This document shows, one piece after another, positions 17,003 through 26,126 of a stretch of 64,000 nucleotides of DNA (positions are counted from its first letter, which is position 1; every line of letters starts with the position of its first letter). A program made the translations under genes and the position numbers. The DNA comes from Tenuibacillus multivorans (GTDB lineage Bacteria > Bacillota > Bacilli > Bacillales > Alkalibacillaceae), in NCBI RefSeq assembly GCF_900103915.1, contig NZ_FNIG01000001.1, positions 372,001-436,000 on the forward strand, given 5' to 3'. Below the pieces are notes generated by a model. It saw nothing but the letters and a program-made list of their open reading frames with translations. It had not been told where the DNA came from and ran no database searches.

Positions 17003-18943
17003 TTATTGTGTGCAAACCTCTTTAGGCTCAGTGCCTTTAATATAATACGTTAAACGTGTTCGATCCTCACAGGCAGGGCCTTCAAGCTTACCTGTTATCG
17101 GATCAACTTGTAGTCCAACGACACCTGTTGGAGCATTAAACGTTTGAACAGGCATTTCTTTGTGTAATCGTTCCATATAAGTCGCCCAGACCTGTTTAGC
17201 AGCTCGTGAATCCTGTACTCTTTTTATTTCACGGTTATCATCAAACCCAGTCCAGACGGCAGTTGTATATTGCGGTGAATACCCAATCATCCAGCTATCA
17301 CTTGGAGTAGTTCCTGATTTTCCGGCGTATTCGTGAGTAAGCTGATCGGCAATCGATGACCCTGTTACATACATATAACCATTAAGCCGCTTATCGAACA
17401 TCCCGGTTAAGAGATGCGTTAAGACGAAGGCATGGTTTTCTTCAAGTAAACGCTCGGGTGTCTTGGCCTGATGCTGATAAACAATATTGCCATCACGATC
17501 CACTATTTTTTCAATCAAGTAAGGTTTGACTGACCAACCTTCATTGGCTAAAACACTATAGGATTCTGCCATATCCATAACAGAAATAGAAGCTGTGCCC
17601 AATGCAAGTGATAAAACGGAAGGTAATTCCGCCTCGATTCCAAACGTTTTAGCGGCATCTACTAAGTTTTCTGGCCCGACAAACTGATTCGTTTTAATCG
17701 CATAAATATTATCGGAAACCGCAACCGCTTGGGAGAGTGTGACGGGTCGGTCCGCATAGCTGTCACTATAATTGGCAGGAGAGTAAACCTTACCGTTTTC
17801 TAAGGTGAAGCTCGTCTCTCGGCTTTCTAATTGGGTCGAAGGTGTAAAGCCGTAAACGAGGGCAGCGTAATATAAAAACGGTTTAAAGGTAGAACCTGTC
17901 ATGCGTTTGGCTTGTGTTACACGGTTATAAGGTGACTGTTCATAGTTTTTGCCGCCTTGCATGGCGACCACTCTACCTGAGGTTGGATCAATTGTGACAG
18001 CTCCGATTTGCATCTCGGTATCAGCGGGCATTTCCTCTTGAATTGTTTGTTCAAGCTTTTCCTGGGCTTGGTGATCCATCGTTGTATAAACATCGTATCC
18101 TTTACTGTCCAATTCTTGTCGGCTAATCCCGAGTAGCTCTGACGCTCGATTTAAGGCAGTTTCCGTAAAATATTGACCGATTTCGGGTTCTTTTTCCGAC
18201 GCCGTTACGGCAATTCTTAAATCAATTCGCTTAGCCTGTTGATAGGAGGAAGCTGTAATTTTGTCTGTTTCATACATCCGTCTCAAAATCCAATCTTTAC
18301 GATTCATCGCATTTTCATATGAATTGAGTGGTGAATAAACAGACGGTCCTTTAGGTATAGCAGACAATAAAGCGGCTTCTTCTAACGTAAGATCATCAGC
18401 ATCCTTTTCAAAATAAAACTGACTGGCTGCTTGAATACCATACTGTCCATGTCCAAAATAAATGGTGTTTAAATAACCTTCTAGAATCTCGTCTTTATCC
18501 TGAAAGATTTCGAGTCTGAGAGAGATTAAAGCCTCTTGTATTTTTCGTTCCCAGGTTTTTTGATGGGTTAAAAAGATGTTCCTGGCATACTGCTGGGTGA
18601 TGGTGCTTGCGCCTTGTACTTTGTCCATCGCTAGAATATTATGATAAACCGCACTTGCAATACGTTTTATATCAAATCCAAAGTGATTATAGAAGTTATC
18701 GTCTTCGGCTGCGATAAAGGCATCCATGACATAGGGAGAGATATCGTCTAATTCAACCCAAAATCGGTTTTGAATACCATGTTCCACGGAAATAACGTCT
18801 TCATTTTGATCATAAACAATTGTGTTATCAGCTATCTCGTATTTAGGGGGGCCTTGTATAACAGAGTAGACGAGTATAACGGCTCCAGTTGATAGTCCGA
18901 AAACAACGGTTAGTAGAAACAATCGTAATAGTTTTCTGATCAT
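17003..18943 (-). CDS. pbpG: Class A penicillin-binding protein (bifunctional transglycosylase/transpeptidase, PbpG-like)
   Basis: The 646-residue protein has one N-terminal membrane anchor, then a GT51 transglycosylase domain with AAEDDNFYNHFGFD near residue 85 and GASTITQQYARN near residue 115. The C-terminal transpeptidase domain carries TGSTFKPF (SxxK-type active serine), an SDN motif in AVSDNIYAI, and AGKSGTTPSDSW (KSG). It polymerises and cross-links peptidoglycan outside the membrane. In B. subtilis PbpG (YwhE, 691 residues) is expressed in the forespore; the ywhD-pbpG pairing supports orthology. ATG 18943 (MIRKLLRLF) lies 6 nt after AGGAGAG; an ATG at 18967 is upstream of that site. 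Confidence 0.9.
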   Translation of the reverse strand: MIRKLLRLFLLTVVFGLSTGAVILVYSVIQGPPKYEIADNTIVYDQNEDVISVEHGIQNRFWVELDDISPYVMDAFIAAEDDNFYNHFGFDIKRIASAVYHNILAMDKVQGASTITQQYARNIFLTHQKTWERKIQEALISLRLEIFQDKDEILEGYLNTIYFGHGQYGIQAASQFYFEKDADDLTLEEAALLSAIPKGPSVYSPLNSYENAMNRKDWILRRMYETDKITASSYQQAKRIDLRIAVTASEKEPEIGQYFTETALNRASELLGISRQELDSKGYDVYTTMDHQAQEKLEQTIQEEMPADTEMQIGAVTIDPTSGRVVAMQGGKNYEQSPYNRVTQAKRMTGSTFKPFLYYAALVYGFTPSTQLESRETSFTLENGKVYSPANYSDSYADRPVTLSQAVAVSDNIYAIKTNQFVGPENLVDAAKTFGIEAELPSVLSLALGTASISVMDMAESYSVLANEGWSVKPYLIEKIVDRDGNIVYQHQAKTPERLLEENHAFVLTHLLTGMFDKRLNGYMYVTGSSIADQLTHEYAGKSGTTPSDSWMIGYSPQYTTAVWTGFDDNREIKRVQDSRAAKQVWATYMERLHKEMPVQTFNAPTGVVGLQVDPITGKLEGPACEDRTRLTYYIKGTEPKEVCTQ

Positions 18944-19164
18944 GGTCATCTCTCCTGTAGTTAACATTCTTTAATATTATGGAGAAAATGACTGAGTTTT
19001 AAACGTTCTTCTCTTCTATTTATCTACACGTTTCGATATAATAATGTTTCACAGTTTTTTTTCGTCTGGTTCAAATGTAACTAAACAAATAGATCGATAT
19101 ATGGCAAAATATATAATGATTAACCATCAGGATTAGTTGGGTAAGATAGAAAGGAAGATTGAAT

Positions 19165-19605
19165 TTGGCTAGTCATACGATTCCAATTAATATAAAGATT
19201 GATACAGAAATAGAGGATGAGAATGGGAATGAATCCATTTCCAAAACGGAAAAAGGCTCTTACGTCCACAAAGGTAACATCCATATGATAAAATATGATG
19301 AGCAGATGGAAGACTTAGGTTTCGTGGTCACGACAATCGTGATTCAAGATGACCGAATTTCAGTTAAAAGGGAAGGCCCTTTACAAATGCACCAAGTCTT
19401 TCGAATCGGTGCAAGTACGGAGTGTGTTTATTATCATCCATATGGTAAATTTCGTATGGAAACAACGACACACCGAATGCAATTTGTGAAAGGAATCGGC
19501 AATCGGTCGGGCAAAATATATATGAACTATGATGTAACGCTAAATGATCAAGAACCACGTCGACACGTGTTTGAGTTGCACTTTCAAGAGGAGGATGCTG
19601 AATGA
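19165..19605 (+). CDS. ywiB: YwiB family protein (DUF1934)
   Basis: The 146-residue product is a DUF1934 beta-barrel, calycin-like protein as in B. subtilis YwiB. It starts [17 protein letters not shown] and contains alternating beta strands ending in [11 protein letters not shown]. Start TTG 19165 is 7 nt after AAGGAAG; TTG 19159 is too close to that site. It overlaps argS by four bases (ATGA), so the two are translationally coupled as in B. subtilis. Molecular function is unknown. Confidence 0.88.
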   Translation: MASHTIPINIKIDTEIEDENGNESISKTEKGSYVHKGNIHMIKYDEQMEDLGFVVTTIVIQDDRISVKREGPLQMHQVFRIGASTECVYYHPYGKFRMETTTHRMQFVKGIGNRSGKIYMNYDVTLNDQEPRRHVFELHFQEEDAE

Positions 19606-21272
19606 ATATCGTCGGACAAATCGAAGCTACGTTAAAACAAGAAATTGCCTCAGCTGTCATAGAAGCGGGGTTAGCGACTGAGGAAGAGCTTCCTGAAGTT
19701 GTTTTGGAAACACCTAAAGACAAAGCTCACGGCGATTATGCGACTAATATGGCGATGCAATTGGCTCGTATTGCGAAGAAAGCACCAAGTCAAATCGCAG
19801 AAGATATCGTCGAGCATTTAAATACCGAAAAGGCATCGGTACAAAAGATTGAAATTGCTGGCCCAGGTTTTATTAATTTCTTTATTGATCAATCGTCATT
19901 AACGGGAGTTGTCAATACGATTTTAGATCAAGGTGAAGCATATGGTACGTCTAATACAGGTAAGGGACAGCGTATACAAATTGAGTTCGTATCTGCGAAC
20001 CCAACTGGTACACTACACCTAGGCCATGCCCGTGGTGCAGCTTTTGGTGATGGTCTAGCAAACGTTATGGAAAAAGCGGGCTATAACATCGAGCGCGAGT
20101 ACTATATTAACGATGCAGGGAATCAGATTGATAACCTTGCTCAATCCATCAATGCACGTTATTTTCAGGCGATTGGACAAGACATAGATATGCCAGAGGA
20201 CGGTTATCGTGGGCAAGATATTATCGATCTAGCCCAGTCATTAGTTGATGAGCATGGTGAACGTTTTGCCGAATTAGTTCAAGAACAACGCCTATCAGAA
20301 TTCCGTCAATATGGGTTAAAGCATTTATTAGATCGAATTGAAAAGGATCTTGAAAACTACCGTGTTCCGTTTGATTCATGGTTTTCTGAAACATCTTTAT
20401 ATGATAAAGGCCTAGTGGATGATGCGGTTCAAAAATTAAAGGATAAAGGCTATGTTTATGAAGCGGATGGTGCCACTTGGTTTAAATCGACAGCGTTCGG
20501 TGACGATAAAGACCGTGTCCTTGTAAAACAGGATGGTACTTTTACGTATTTAACACCGGACATAGCTTACCACCAAAATAAAATTGAACGTGGCTTTGAT
20601 GAACTAATCAATATTTGGGGTGCGGACCACCACGGTTATATGGCGCGAATGCATGCAGCGATTCAAGCTTTGGGCTACCCGAAAGATATTTTAGATATCA
20701 AAATAGCGCAAATGGTGAGCCTATTTGAAAACGGTGAGAAAGTGAAAATGAGTAAACGGACTGGGAAAGCTGTTACGATGAAGGAACTGATTGAAGAAGT
20801 TGGGATTGATGCCACGCGTTATTTCTTCATCATGCGTTCTAATGATGCCCATTTAGATTTTGACATGGATTTAGCGAAGTCACAATCGACTGAAAATCCA
20901 GTTTACTATGTCCAGTATGCTCACGCCCGTATTTGTAGTATGTTAAGACAAGCGGAAGAAAAAGGAGTAGACGTCGGCGCAGCGGCTGATACTTCTTTGC
21001 TTCAAGACGAAAAAGAAGTAGATTTATTAAAACGGTTAGGTGATTATCCACAGGTGATTGCCGATGCAGCGGAAAAACGGATGCCTCACCGCATCCCGCA
21101 ATACGTGTTTGACTTAGCTTCAGACTTACACAGCTTTTATAATGCTGTAAAAGTAATCGATTTAGAGCAACCAGAATTAACGCAGGCTCGAATTACGTTA
21201 GTCAAAGCCGTGCGTGTCGTCATCAAAGACGCATTAGGGTTAATTGGCGTGGAAGCGCCAGAAAAAATGTAA
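19602..21272 (+). CDS. argS: Arginyl-tRNA synthetase
   Basis: The 556-residue class I synthetase charges tRNA-Arg with arginine. It has the N-terminal additional domain (to about residue 115), the HIGH-type signature in [20 protein letters not shown] (HLGH near residue 140), and the KMSKS-type loop [12 protein letters not shown] near residue 380. The C-terminal DALR anticodon-binding domain starts near residue 435 and ends [16 protein letters not shown]. Length is normal. It is the second gene of a coupled ywiB-argS unit and ends at a strong terminator. Confidence 0.97.
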   Translation: MNIVGQIEATLKQEIASAVIEAGLATEEELPEVVLETPKDKAHGDYATNMAMQLARIAKKAPSQIAEDIVEHLNTEKASVQKIEIAGPGFINFFIDQSSLTGVVNTILDQGEAYGTSNTGKGQRIQIEFVSANPTGTLHLGHARGAAFGDGLANVMEKAGYNIEREYYINDAGNQIDNLAQSINARYFQAIGQDIDMPEDGYRGQDIIDLAQSLVDEHGERFAELVQEQRLSEFRQYGLKHLLDRIEKDLENYRVPFDSWFSETSLYDKGLVDDAVQKLKDKGYVYEADGATWFKSTAFGDDKDRVLVKQDGTFTYLTPDIAYHQNKIERGFDELINIWGADHHGYMARMHAAIQALGYPKDILDIKIAQMVSLFENGEKVKMSKRTGKAVTMKELIEEVGIDATRYFFIMRSNDAHLDFDMDLAKSQSTENPVYYVQYAHARICSMLRQAEEKGVDVGAAADTSLLQDEKEVDLLKRLGDYPQVIADAAEKRMPHRIPQYVFDLASDLHSFYNAVKVIDLEQPELTQARITLVKAVRVVIKDALGLIGVEAPEKM

Positions 21273-21276
21273 GAGG

Positions 21277-21314
21277 AAAAGCTTTGACCGAGATGCGGTC
21301 AAAGCTTTTTTATT
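21277..21314 (+). terminator. Terminator of argS
   Basis: AAAAGCTTTGACCG (21277-21290) pairs with CGGTCAAAGCTTTT (21296-21309), followed by TTTATT. Confidence 0.93.
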
Positions 21315-21326
21315 GTTTACTGTGCT

Positions 21327-21512
21327 GAATCCCCAATGAGCGGTGCTAATTCCCCATTGATCTATGTTGATTCCCCAATGAAGGCCAAAGATTCCCCATT
21401 GAACATGATTTTTCGCCCAAAGAACTGTTCTGAGTGCCCATTAGCTCCTGTGATTCCCCAATGACAATAATGAATCCCCAATAAAGACAATAATCACCCT
21501 ATAATAAATCAT
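21327..21512. repeat. 21-bp-period array, CCCCAATGA core type
   Basis: Nine units start at 21327, 21348, 21369, 21390, 21411, 21432, 21452, 21472 and 21492, a spacing of 21 bp for the first five steps and 20 bp for the last three. The conserved part is GATTCCCCAATGA with variants (CCCCATTGA, CGCCCAAAGA, TGCCCATTAG); the other half of each unit is variable. The array fills the gap between the convergent argS and gerQ terminators. The same core recurs at 54845. Confidence 0.8.
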
Positions 21513-21540
21513 GACTAATGTAGGTCCCTAAAAAGAAACA

Positions 21541-21570
21541 AAAAACGTTTCCAGCCCCAAGCTGGAAACG
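21541..21570 (-). terminator. Terminator of gerQ
   Basis: Read on the minus strand, CGTTTCCAGC (21570-21561) pairs with GCTGGAAACG (21555-21546), followed by TTTTTTG. Confidence 0.9.
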
Positions 21571-21578
21571 TATCAGAC

Positions 21579-22376
21579 TTACCCGAATGGATATTGATAT
21601 TCTATTTCTTCATCAAACACAACATAGTCTAAGTAAATCATAAGCAGTAGATACCATTTTCCTGACTGCGGATCTGCAACAACAATATGGTCTTTTCCTG
21701 CTTCTTCTAAAATTCCTCTAAAGACTTTTGCATTCCAATTTTCATTGTTTTCAAATGTCATGTAAACTGTAACAGACTTCCCACGGTTTAGACGTAGGAT
21801 GTTCTCGATATATGAGCGCTCACGTGGTAACTGTTGCATCGCTCCTTGTATCATTTGACCAGGTATCTGTCCTTGGCCTGGCATCTGTCCCTGCATAGGC
21901 ATTTGCCCCTGCATAGGCATTTGCCCTCCTTGACCTATCTGTCCTTGGCCTGGCATCGGCATTTGGCCTGATCCGGACATTTGCCCGCCTTGACCTTGTT
22001 GGGGCATACCCTGCATTCCACCACCAGTTTGGCCGCTACCCGAAGGCAGAGGAAAACCGCCTGGCATCATACCTTGCCCTGGCATTTGCCCGCCTGGGAA
22101 GCCGCCCATTCCTTGACCACCCTGAGGTCCCATACCTTGCTGCATTCCTGATGACTGACCACCTTGATAATTACTCATTCCAGTATTACCTCCCATTCCA
22201 CCAGCTAACCCTGGCAATTTACCTTTTCCTGGTAACGTCATTTTTTTGCCGTCACCAGCACCTCCTGACCACTTCTTTCCTTCAGAGCCTTTCAAATTAT
22301 TGGGGTTGTTGAAGGATTTTTTCTCAGGTGTCTTCTTTTTGTCTTGATGTGCCCTATCATTTGACTGATCCAACAA
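21579..22376 (-). CDS. gerQ: Spore coat protein GerQ with expanded Gly/Met/Gln-rich region
   Basis: The last 90 residues match GerQ: SYIENILRLNRGKSVTVYM, NAKVFRGILEEAGKDHIV, and a C-terminal DEEIEYQYPFG. GerQ is a spore-coat protein cross-linked by transglutaminase and needed to localise the cortex hydrolase CwlJ. The N-terminal part contains Lys-rich KKKTPEKK followed by about 130 residues of low-complexity Gly, Gln, Met and Pro (for example repeated GQMPMQ). At 265 residues it is much longer than B. subtilis GerQ (about 181). TTG 22376 follows GGGAGG by 8 nt. It lies 39 bp downstream of cwlJ, a functional pair. Confidence 0.9.
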   Translation of the reverse strand: MLDQSNDRAHQDKKKTPEKKSFNNPNNLKGSEGKKWSGGAGDGKKMTLPGKGKLPGLAGGMGGNTGMSNYQGGQSSGMQQGMGPQGGQGMGGFPGGQMPGQGMMPGGFPLPSGSGQTGGGMQGMPQQGQGGQMSGSGQMPMPGQGQIGQGGQMPMQGQMPMQGQMPGQGQIPGQMIQGAMQQLPRERSYIENILRLNRGKSVTVYMTFENNENWNAKVFRGILEEAGKDHIVVADPQSGKWYLLLMIYLDYVVFDEEIEYQYPFG

Positions 22377-22415
22377 TCATCAACCTCCCTATCATATTTA
22401 AAAAATTTATTGAAA

Positions 22416-22838
22416 TTAAAATAAACTAGGACATTCACCTTGTGTCGGTGTAAAATAACAATGTGATTTGTATCGCCCAGAATTCCATTGTCCAAACCAT
22501 TGGGCAGGGCAATCGCCAGACGGACGGAAAAACCACAACGAATCATCGCCAGGTTCAAACTCCTGTCCAGCAGTGACTCTTCTAGCTAGGCGAATATCTT
22601 GATCTCTGGCCCGTTGGTAGAAATAAGACTCCTGAACAGCTTCAAATCCGCCCGGTGATTGAAAAATCATATCTGGAAGTGAATCAATATTTTCAAAATC
22701 TAAACATTCGACAATTACTCGGTTGACACCGACATTTCCAACGAGAAGCATCCCTAATTGTCCGTCGCCTTCAGCCTCGGCCCGCATTAATCTTGCTAGT
22801 TGTTTTAATTGAGCCTCGTTATATGCAATGACTGCCAA
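22416..22838 (-). CDS. cwlJ: Spore cortex-lytic cell wall hydrolase CwlJ
   Basis: The 140-residue product matches CwlJ, a SleB/CwlJ-type hydrolase located in the spore coat that degrades cortex during germination, notably with Ca-dipicolinate. Motifs include LMRAEAEGDGQLGMLLVGNV (catalytic Glu region near residue 20), SYFYQRARD and SLWFFRPSGDCPAQWFGQW. TTG 22838 (MAVIAYNEAQ) follows AGAGGTGG by about 6 nt; extending upstream to 22892 adds residues absent from the family. It is followed by gerQ, whose product CwlJ needs for assembly. Confidence 0.93.
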   Translation of the reverse strand: MAVIAYNEAQLKQLARLMRAEAEGDGQLGMLLVGNVGVNRVIVECLDFENIDSLPDMIFQSPGGFEAVQESYFYQRARDQDIRLARRVTAGQEFEPGDDSLWFFRPSGDCPAQWFGQWNSGRYKSHCYFTPTQGECPSLF

Positions 22839-23013
22839 TCTATACCACCTCTTTCTAGGCAGATTCACCGAATAGTGGAGGGAAAACGCCACTTGTTAAA
22901 GCTTCTATAACTCACTAGTTCATATATATGTTTAATTGGGTAAAAGTTGATTAGTAGGCTTGTACTTTTTGGTACAAATGACTAAAAAATAAACGAAGAG
23001 AGGTTTTAAGGCA

Positions 23014-23043
23014 TAAAAAAACTGAGCCACTGTTGTGACTCAG
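23014..23043 (-). terminator. Terminator of hemQ
   Basis: On the minus strand CTGAGTCAC (23043-23035) pairs with GTGGCTCAG (23030-23022), followed by TTTTTTTATG. Confidence 0.92.
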
Positions 23044-23061
23044 CTATCATAATAATGGGAA

Positions 23062-23805
23062 TTAAACGTCCATGATTTTTTCAACATCATCTTTTGATTT
23101 GCGATGGCCAACGAAAAATTCGCCAAACTCCGCAAAACGGGCACTAACTTCATCAAAGCGCATTTCATAGATGAGTTTCTTGAATTGAAGCATATCGTGA
23201 GCATAAAGGGTCACGCCCCATTCCCAATCATCAAAACCGATACTACCTGTGATAATTTGGCGAACCTTACCAGCATATTTGCGTCCAGTCATACCGTGTT
23301 CATACATTAAGCGGCCGCGTTCATCTTTTTCCTCCATGAACCAGTTATTGTCGCTTTCACGTTTGCGATCCATTGGGTAGAAACAGATGTGATCCCATTT
23401 TGGTAAAATCGGTTTAAGTCGAGCTTGAATTTCTGGATCTGTATCAGGGTCTTTTCCTTTAGCCATATAAGTTGAAAGTTCAACAACCGACACGAATGAG
23501 TAGGCAGGAATTAAAAATTCAGCCATTTTTGTTTTATTAAAAGCTGTTTCAAGCTCCGTTAACTCTTCCATTGTTGGGCGAAGATTCATAAATAATAAGT
23601 CCGCTTTTTGACCAATGATTTGATAAAATCCGACGCTTCCGTTTTTATTAGATTCAACCTCTTCCCAGCCTGAAAGAAGCTCGTCTAGTTCTTTTAAGGC
23701 TTGTTTGCGTTCTTCCTCAGATGCTAATTTCCAAGCTGTCCAATCAACTTGGCGAAAATCATGTAAACAATACCAACCATCTAACGTTTCAACTGCTTCT
23801 GGCAT
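23062..23805 (-). CDS. hemQ: Coproheme decarboxylase HemQ
   Basis: The 247-residue protein belongs to the chlorite-dismutase-like family and performs the last step of the coproporphyrin-dependent heme pathway, H2O2-driven decarboxylation of coproheme III to heme b in the cytoplasm. The MYEHGMTGRKYAGKVRQII segment contains the heme-ligating His, and SIGFDDWEWGVTLYAHD is conserved in Firmicute HemQ. ATG 23805 (MPEAVETLDGWY) follows AAGGAG by 8 nt; an in-frame GTG at 23814 overlaps that site. It lies next to lipL as ywfI does to ywfL in B. subtilis. Confidence 0.95.
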   Translation of the reverse strand: MPEAVETLDGWYCLHDFRQVDWTAWKLASEEERKQALKELDELLSGWEEVESNKNGSVGFYQIIGQKADLLFMNLRPTMEELTELETAFNKTKMAEFLIPAYSFVSVVELSTYMAKGKDPDTDPEIQARLKPILPKWDHICFYPMDRKRESDNNWFMEEKDERGRLMYEHGMTGRKYAGKVRQIITGSIGFDDWEWGVTLYAHDMLQFKKLIYEMRFDEVSARFAEFGEFFVGHRKSKDDVEKIMDV

Positions 23806-23940
23806 TGGTTTCACTCCTTATTTTCAATTCATTTACAATTTAACTATATCACAAGGCATGCGCACGATTAAAAGGAAAAGCACGTGAACGTTTTGTTAAC
23901 AATTATTGGCGAAAAATTTAACAAAAATCCCGGCTCAGCA

Positions 23941-24045
23941 GTTCCTAATCTTGGCTAAGTTTTTCTCAATCCTGGCAGAAAGGTTCTCAATCTTAGCTAG
24001 TTTTTTCTCAATATCGGATTAATAGTTCTCAAAAGTTGAATAATT
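23941..24045. repeat. 21-bp-period array, TTCTCAAT core type
   Basis: Five units begin at 23941, 23962, 23983, 24004 and 24025, exactly 21 bp apart. The conserved part is GTTCTCAATCTTGGC with variants; later positions are variable. It lies between the end of lipL and the start of hemQ. The same core recurs at 62048. Confidence 0.78.
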
Positions 24046-24046
24046 A

Positions 24047-24865
24047 TTATAGGATTTTCTTATTTCTATCACGCATGAGCTCAAGACGATTCTTATACCA
24101 ATGTTTTTCTTGCTCTGAAAAAGGCCGTTCATCAATGGTGACGCCATGTGTATTTAGCTTATCTTCAATTCGTTTAATCACTTGCTCGACTGTCAAATCT
24201 TTTTGAAAAAGTTGATCGAGTGACGCCATGACAGTAGGATCAATATCCGGATACTTAAATTTAGTTGATTCACCTTTTAACGATATCTCGTAAAATGTTT
24301 TCAATAACTGTGCGCGTTCTTGTCCGTTTCCTTCAATATCAAGATAGATTTGTACGGCCGATCCGTTCTTAACCCGGCGCTGAGAAATGCCTGCGAACTT
24401 CTTACCATCAATGCTTAAGTCGTATTCACCAGGGCAATAGGATTGTTCGATTTCATAGGCTTCAATTGGACAACCTTCATCATTAAGAACCCACCGGATA
24501 AATTCAACCATCGCTTGATAACCATCGTGAATATCGAAGGTTTTAGCTTCAGGGAAAATAAGTGATATGTTTAAAATACCTTCATCTAACACAACAGCTA
24601 GCCCACCAGAGTTACGAATAATTACTTGGTAGCCTTGATCCTTTATATATTGAATGCCTTCGTCAATATAAGGCAAACGACTATCCGGGATGCCAAGTAC
24701 AACGGTAGGTTGATGCACCCAGTAACGAATCGCTGTTTCGCCTATTTCACTTGCGGTCAAACAAAGCGTATCATCCGTAGCAAATGACTCTATAATGTCG
24801 ACATCGGCTGCGTTACGATGGTCGATTTTTCTTATCGTTTTAAAATTTAAAAGTGTATGATTCAT
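24047..24865 (-). CDS. lipL: Octanoyl-[GcvH]:protein N-octanoyltransferase (LipL-like lipoate ligase family)
   Basis: The 272-residue protein is a member of the biotin/lipoate protein ligase family. It has RNSGGLAVVLDEGILNISL near residue 84 and SYCPGEYDLSIDGKKFAG near residue 142, whose Cys fits the acyl-enzyme cysteine of LipL. LipL transfers octanoyl from GcvH to E2 subunits of 2-oxoacid dehydrogenases, in lipoate assembly. B. subtilis LipL (YwfL) has about 281 residues and sits near ywfI. LipM is the main alternative; genomic position favours LipL. ATG 24865 follows AAGGAACG by 7 nt. Confidence 0.85.
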   Translation of the reverse strand: MNHTLLNFKTIRKIDHRNAADVDIIESFATDDTLCLTASEIGETAIRYWVHQPTVVLGIPDSRLPYIDEGIQYIKDQGYQVIIRNSGGLAVVLDEGILNISLIFPEAKTFDIHDGYQAMVEFIRWVLNDEGCPIEAYEIEQSYCPGEYDLSIDGKKFAGISQRRVKNGSAVQIYLDIEGNGQERAQLLKTFYEISLKGESTKFKYPDIDPTVMASLDQLFQKDLTVEQVIKRIEDKLNTHGVTIDERPFSEQEKHWYKNRLELMRDRNKKIL

Positions 24866-24982
24866 ATGATCGTTCCTTCAGTTAAGATTACAGTTAGTAG
24901 TTTAATCGATTTTAATAAAAATGGCGAATATAACTATAACCTATTATAATAAAATAAACTGGAATTAAAGGATGTGACTCAA

Positions 24983-25282
24983 ATGATTGTGGCAATCTTA
25001 AAGCTTATAGCGTCGGGGATTGAGTTTTTCTTAGGTATTCCTTTTGTAGGTGGTGCCTTTATTTTTGCGAACGCATGGGGACCTTTGCTTTTTATGCTAT
25101 TATTTTATATTGGGATTTTAATTCTATCCTGGCGTTACGGTTATGCCAAGTGGGGCGCTATCACTGGTATAGCGGTTTCCGTCATTGCAGTTATTCCTGT
25201 TGTTGGTATGATTCTCCATTGGGTAGCGTTTTTCGTCCTGCTTGTTGACGGGTTACTCAATATAAAAGAAGCTAGAGAATAA
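24983..25282 (+). CDS. Small membrane protein, unknown
   Basis: The 99-residue product has three to four hydrophobic helices (about 4-24, 30-50, 57-75, 78-92) and a short charged C-terminus, LNIKEARE. ATG 24983 follows AAAGGATG; an in-frame GTG at 24974 overlaps that site. It is divergent from lipL and 26 bp upstream of another small membrane-protein gene, with which it is probably cotranscribed. I do not recognise the family. Confidence 0.7.
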   Translation: MIVAILKLIASGIEFFLGIPFVGGAFIFANAWGPLLFMLLFYIGILILSWRYGYAKWGAITGIAVSVIAVIPVVGMILHWVAFFVLLVDGLLNIKEARE

Positions 25283-25308
25283 GATAAAAGCTTTTTAGGA
25301 GGTATTTC

Positions 25309-25500
25309 ATGGGGGAACTTTTCATGTCGCTCATATTTTGGGCAATTGGACTATTGATTCTATATTTTGTTATTGCAGCAGCTGTTAAAAGGGGAATTAA
25401 TCAATCCATTCTAGCCCAATTTCTTAAGCAAGAATATGGAATTAAAGAAGAAGAACCACCTTCTTTTTTAGATGATGATTCGAATGATTGGAATCAGTAA
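25309..25500 (+). CDS. Small single-span membrane protein, unknown
   Basis: The 63-residue product has one membrane segment (about residues 5-26) followed by a basic patch, AAAVKRGINQS, and an acidic tail, EEEPPSFLDDDSNDWNQ. A strong AGGAGG lies 6 nt before ATG 25309. It is coupled with the preceding small membrane protein and followed by a terminator. The function is unknown. Confidence 0.7.
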   Translation: MGELFMSLIFWAIGLLILYFVIAAAVKRGINQSILAQFLKQEYGIKEEEPPSFLDDDSNDWNQ

Positions 25501-25525
25501 GGGGTCATAAAATGTGGGTAAAAAT

Positions 25526-25559
25526 AAAGAGTTACTCATAGACCGAGTATCTCTTTTTT
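25526..25559 (+). terminator. Terminator after the small membrane protein genes
   Basis: AAAGAGTTACTC (25526-25537) pairs with GAGTATCTCTTT (25545-25556) with one T-T mismatch, followed by TTTC. Confidence 0.82.
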
Positions 25560-25575
25560 CAAATGAACTATACGT

Positions 25576-25794
25576 CTATTCGTCGAGGATTTTTTTTATG
25601 AAATGGACACAGTTATTCGTTGTGTAACTTGGTGCTTGCTCAACTATCTTCATAGGCCGTGCCTGAAAATCTATTCCCTTCTTTACTTCTTCAAAATGGA
25701 CTTGTGAGCCATCTTTTAATCCTTTGTTCTTGGCCATGGCTTGTGGTAGGCGAATACCTAAACTGTTGTCCCACTTTGTTACAGTTTTAGTCAT
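25576..25794 (-). CDS. Orphan AbrB/MazE-type antitoxin-like protein
   Basis: The 72-residue product starts TKTVTKWDNSLGIRLPQAMA, the swapped-hairpin AbrB/MazE DNA-binding fold. MazE proteins normally continue with a toxin-binding tail of the type PSYTLEELL. Here the tail reads PSYTTNNCVHFIKKILDE and ends early. No MazF-like toxin ORF follows on the same strand; the next 75 bp contain only a terminator. It may be a decayed antitoxin or a solitary AbrB-like regulator. The start ATG 25794 has a weak GGGAG about 11 nt upstream. Confidence 0.65.
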   Translation of the reverse strand: MTKTVTKWDNSLGIRLPQAMAKNKGLKDGSQVHFEEVKKGIDFQARPMKIVEQAPSYTTNNCVHFIKKILDE

Positions 25795-25937
25795 TTAATC
25801 GATTTCTCCCTCTTCTTTCATACTATTTTTGGTTCGCTTTGGTTTCCTTCCTGTGCCACCATTTTATCATACTTCCATTTATTGTATACTACAATAATGA
25901 TGCAAACGTTCAAATTTGGATCATTTAAATAGGTTAG

Positions 25938-26043
25938 GTTTGGTGTTCTGGGAATTCGATTCGCCGAGTCCGTACTTCAAATTGGCGAGTCCAGCACCCA
26001 GGTTGGCGACTCCACCTCCAAAATTGGCGACTCCAAAACATAG
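25938..26043. repeat. 21-bp-period array, TTGGCGACTCC core type
   Basis: Clear units start at 25959, 25981, 26002 and 26023 (spacings 22, 21, 21), with a degenerate one at 25938. The conserved part is ATTGGCGACTCC, with CGCCGAGTCC and GGCGAGTCC variants. The array lies in the divergent region between the MazE-like gene and ywfO, just before the ywfO promoter. Confidence 0.75.
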
Positions 26044-26126
26044 ATTAATTTTTATCTAAAAAAGGATGTCATTCAGCTAAAAAATCGTTATAATAAATGA
26101 TATATCTTGTAGAAAGGTCGGAAAAG

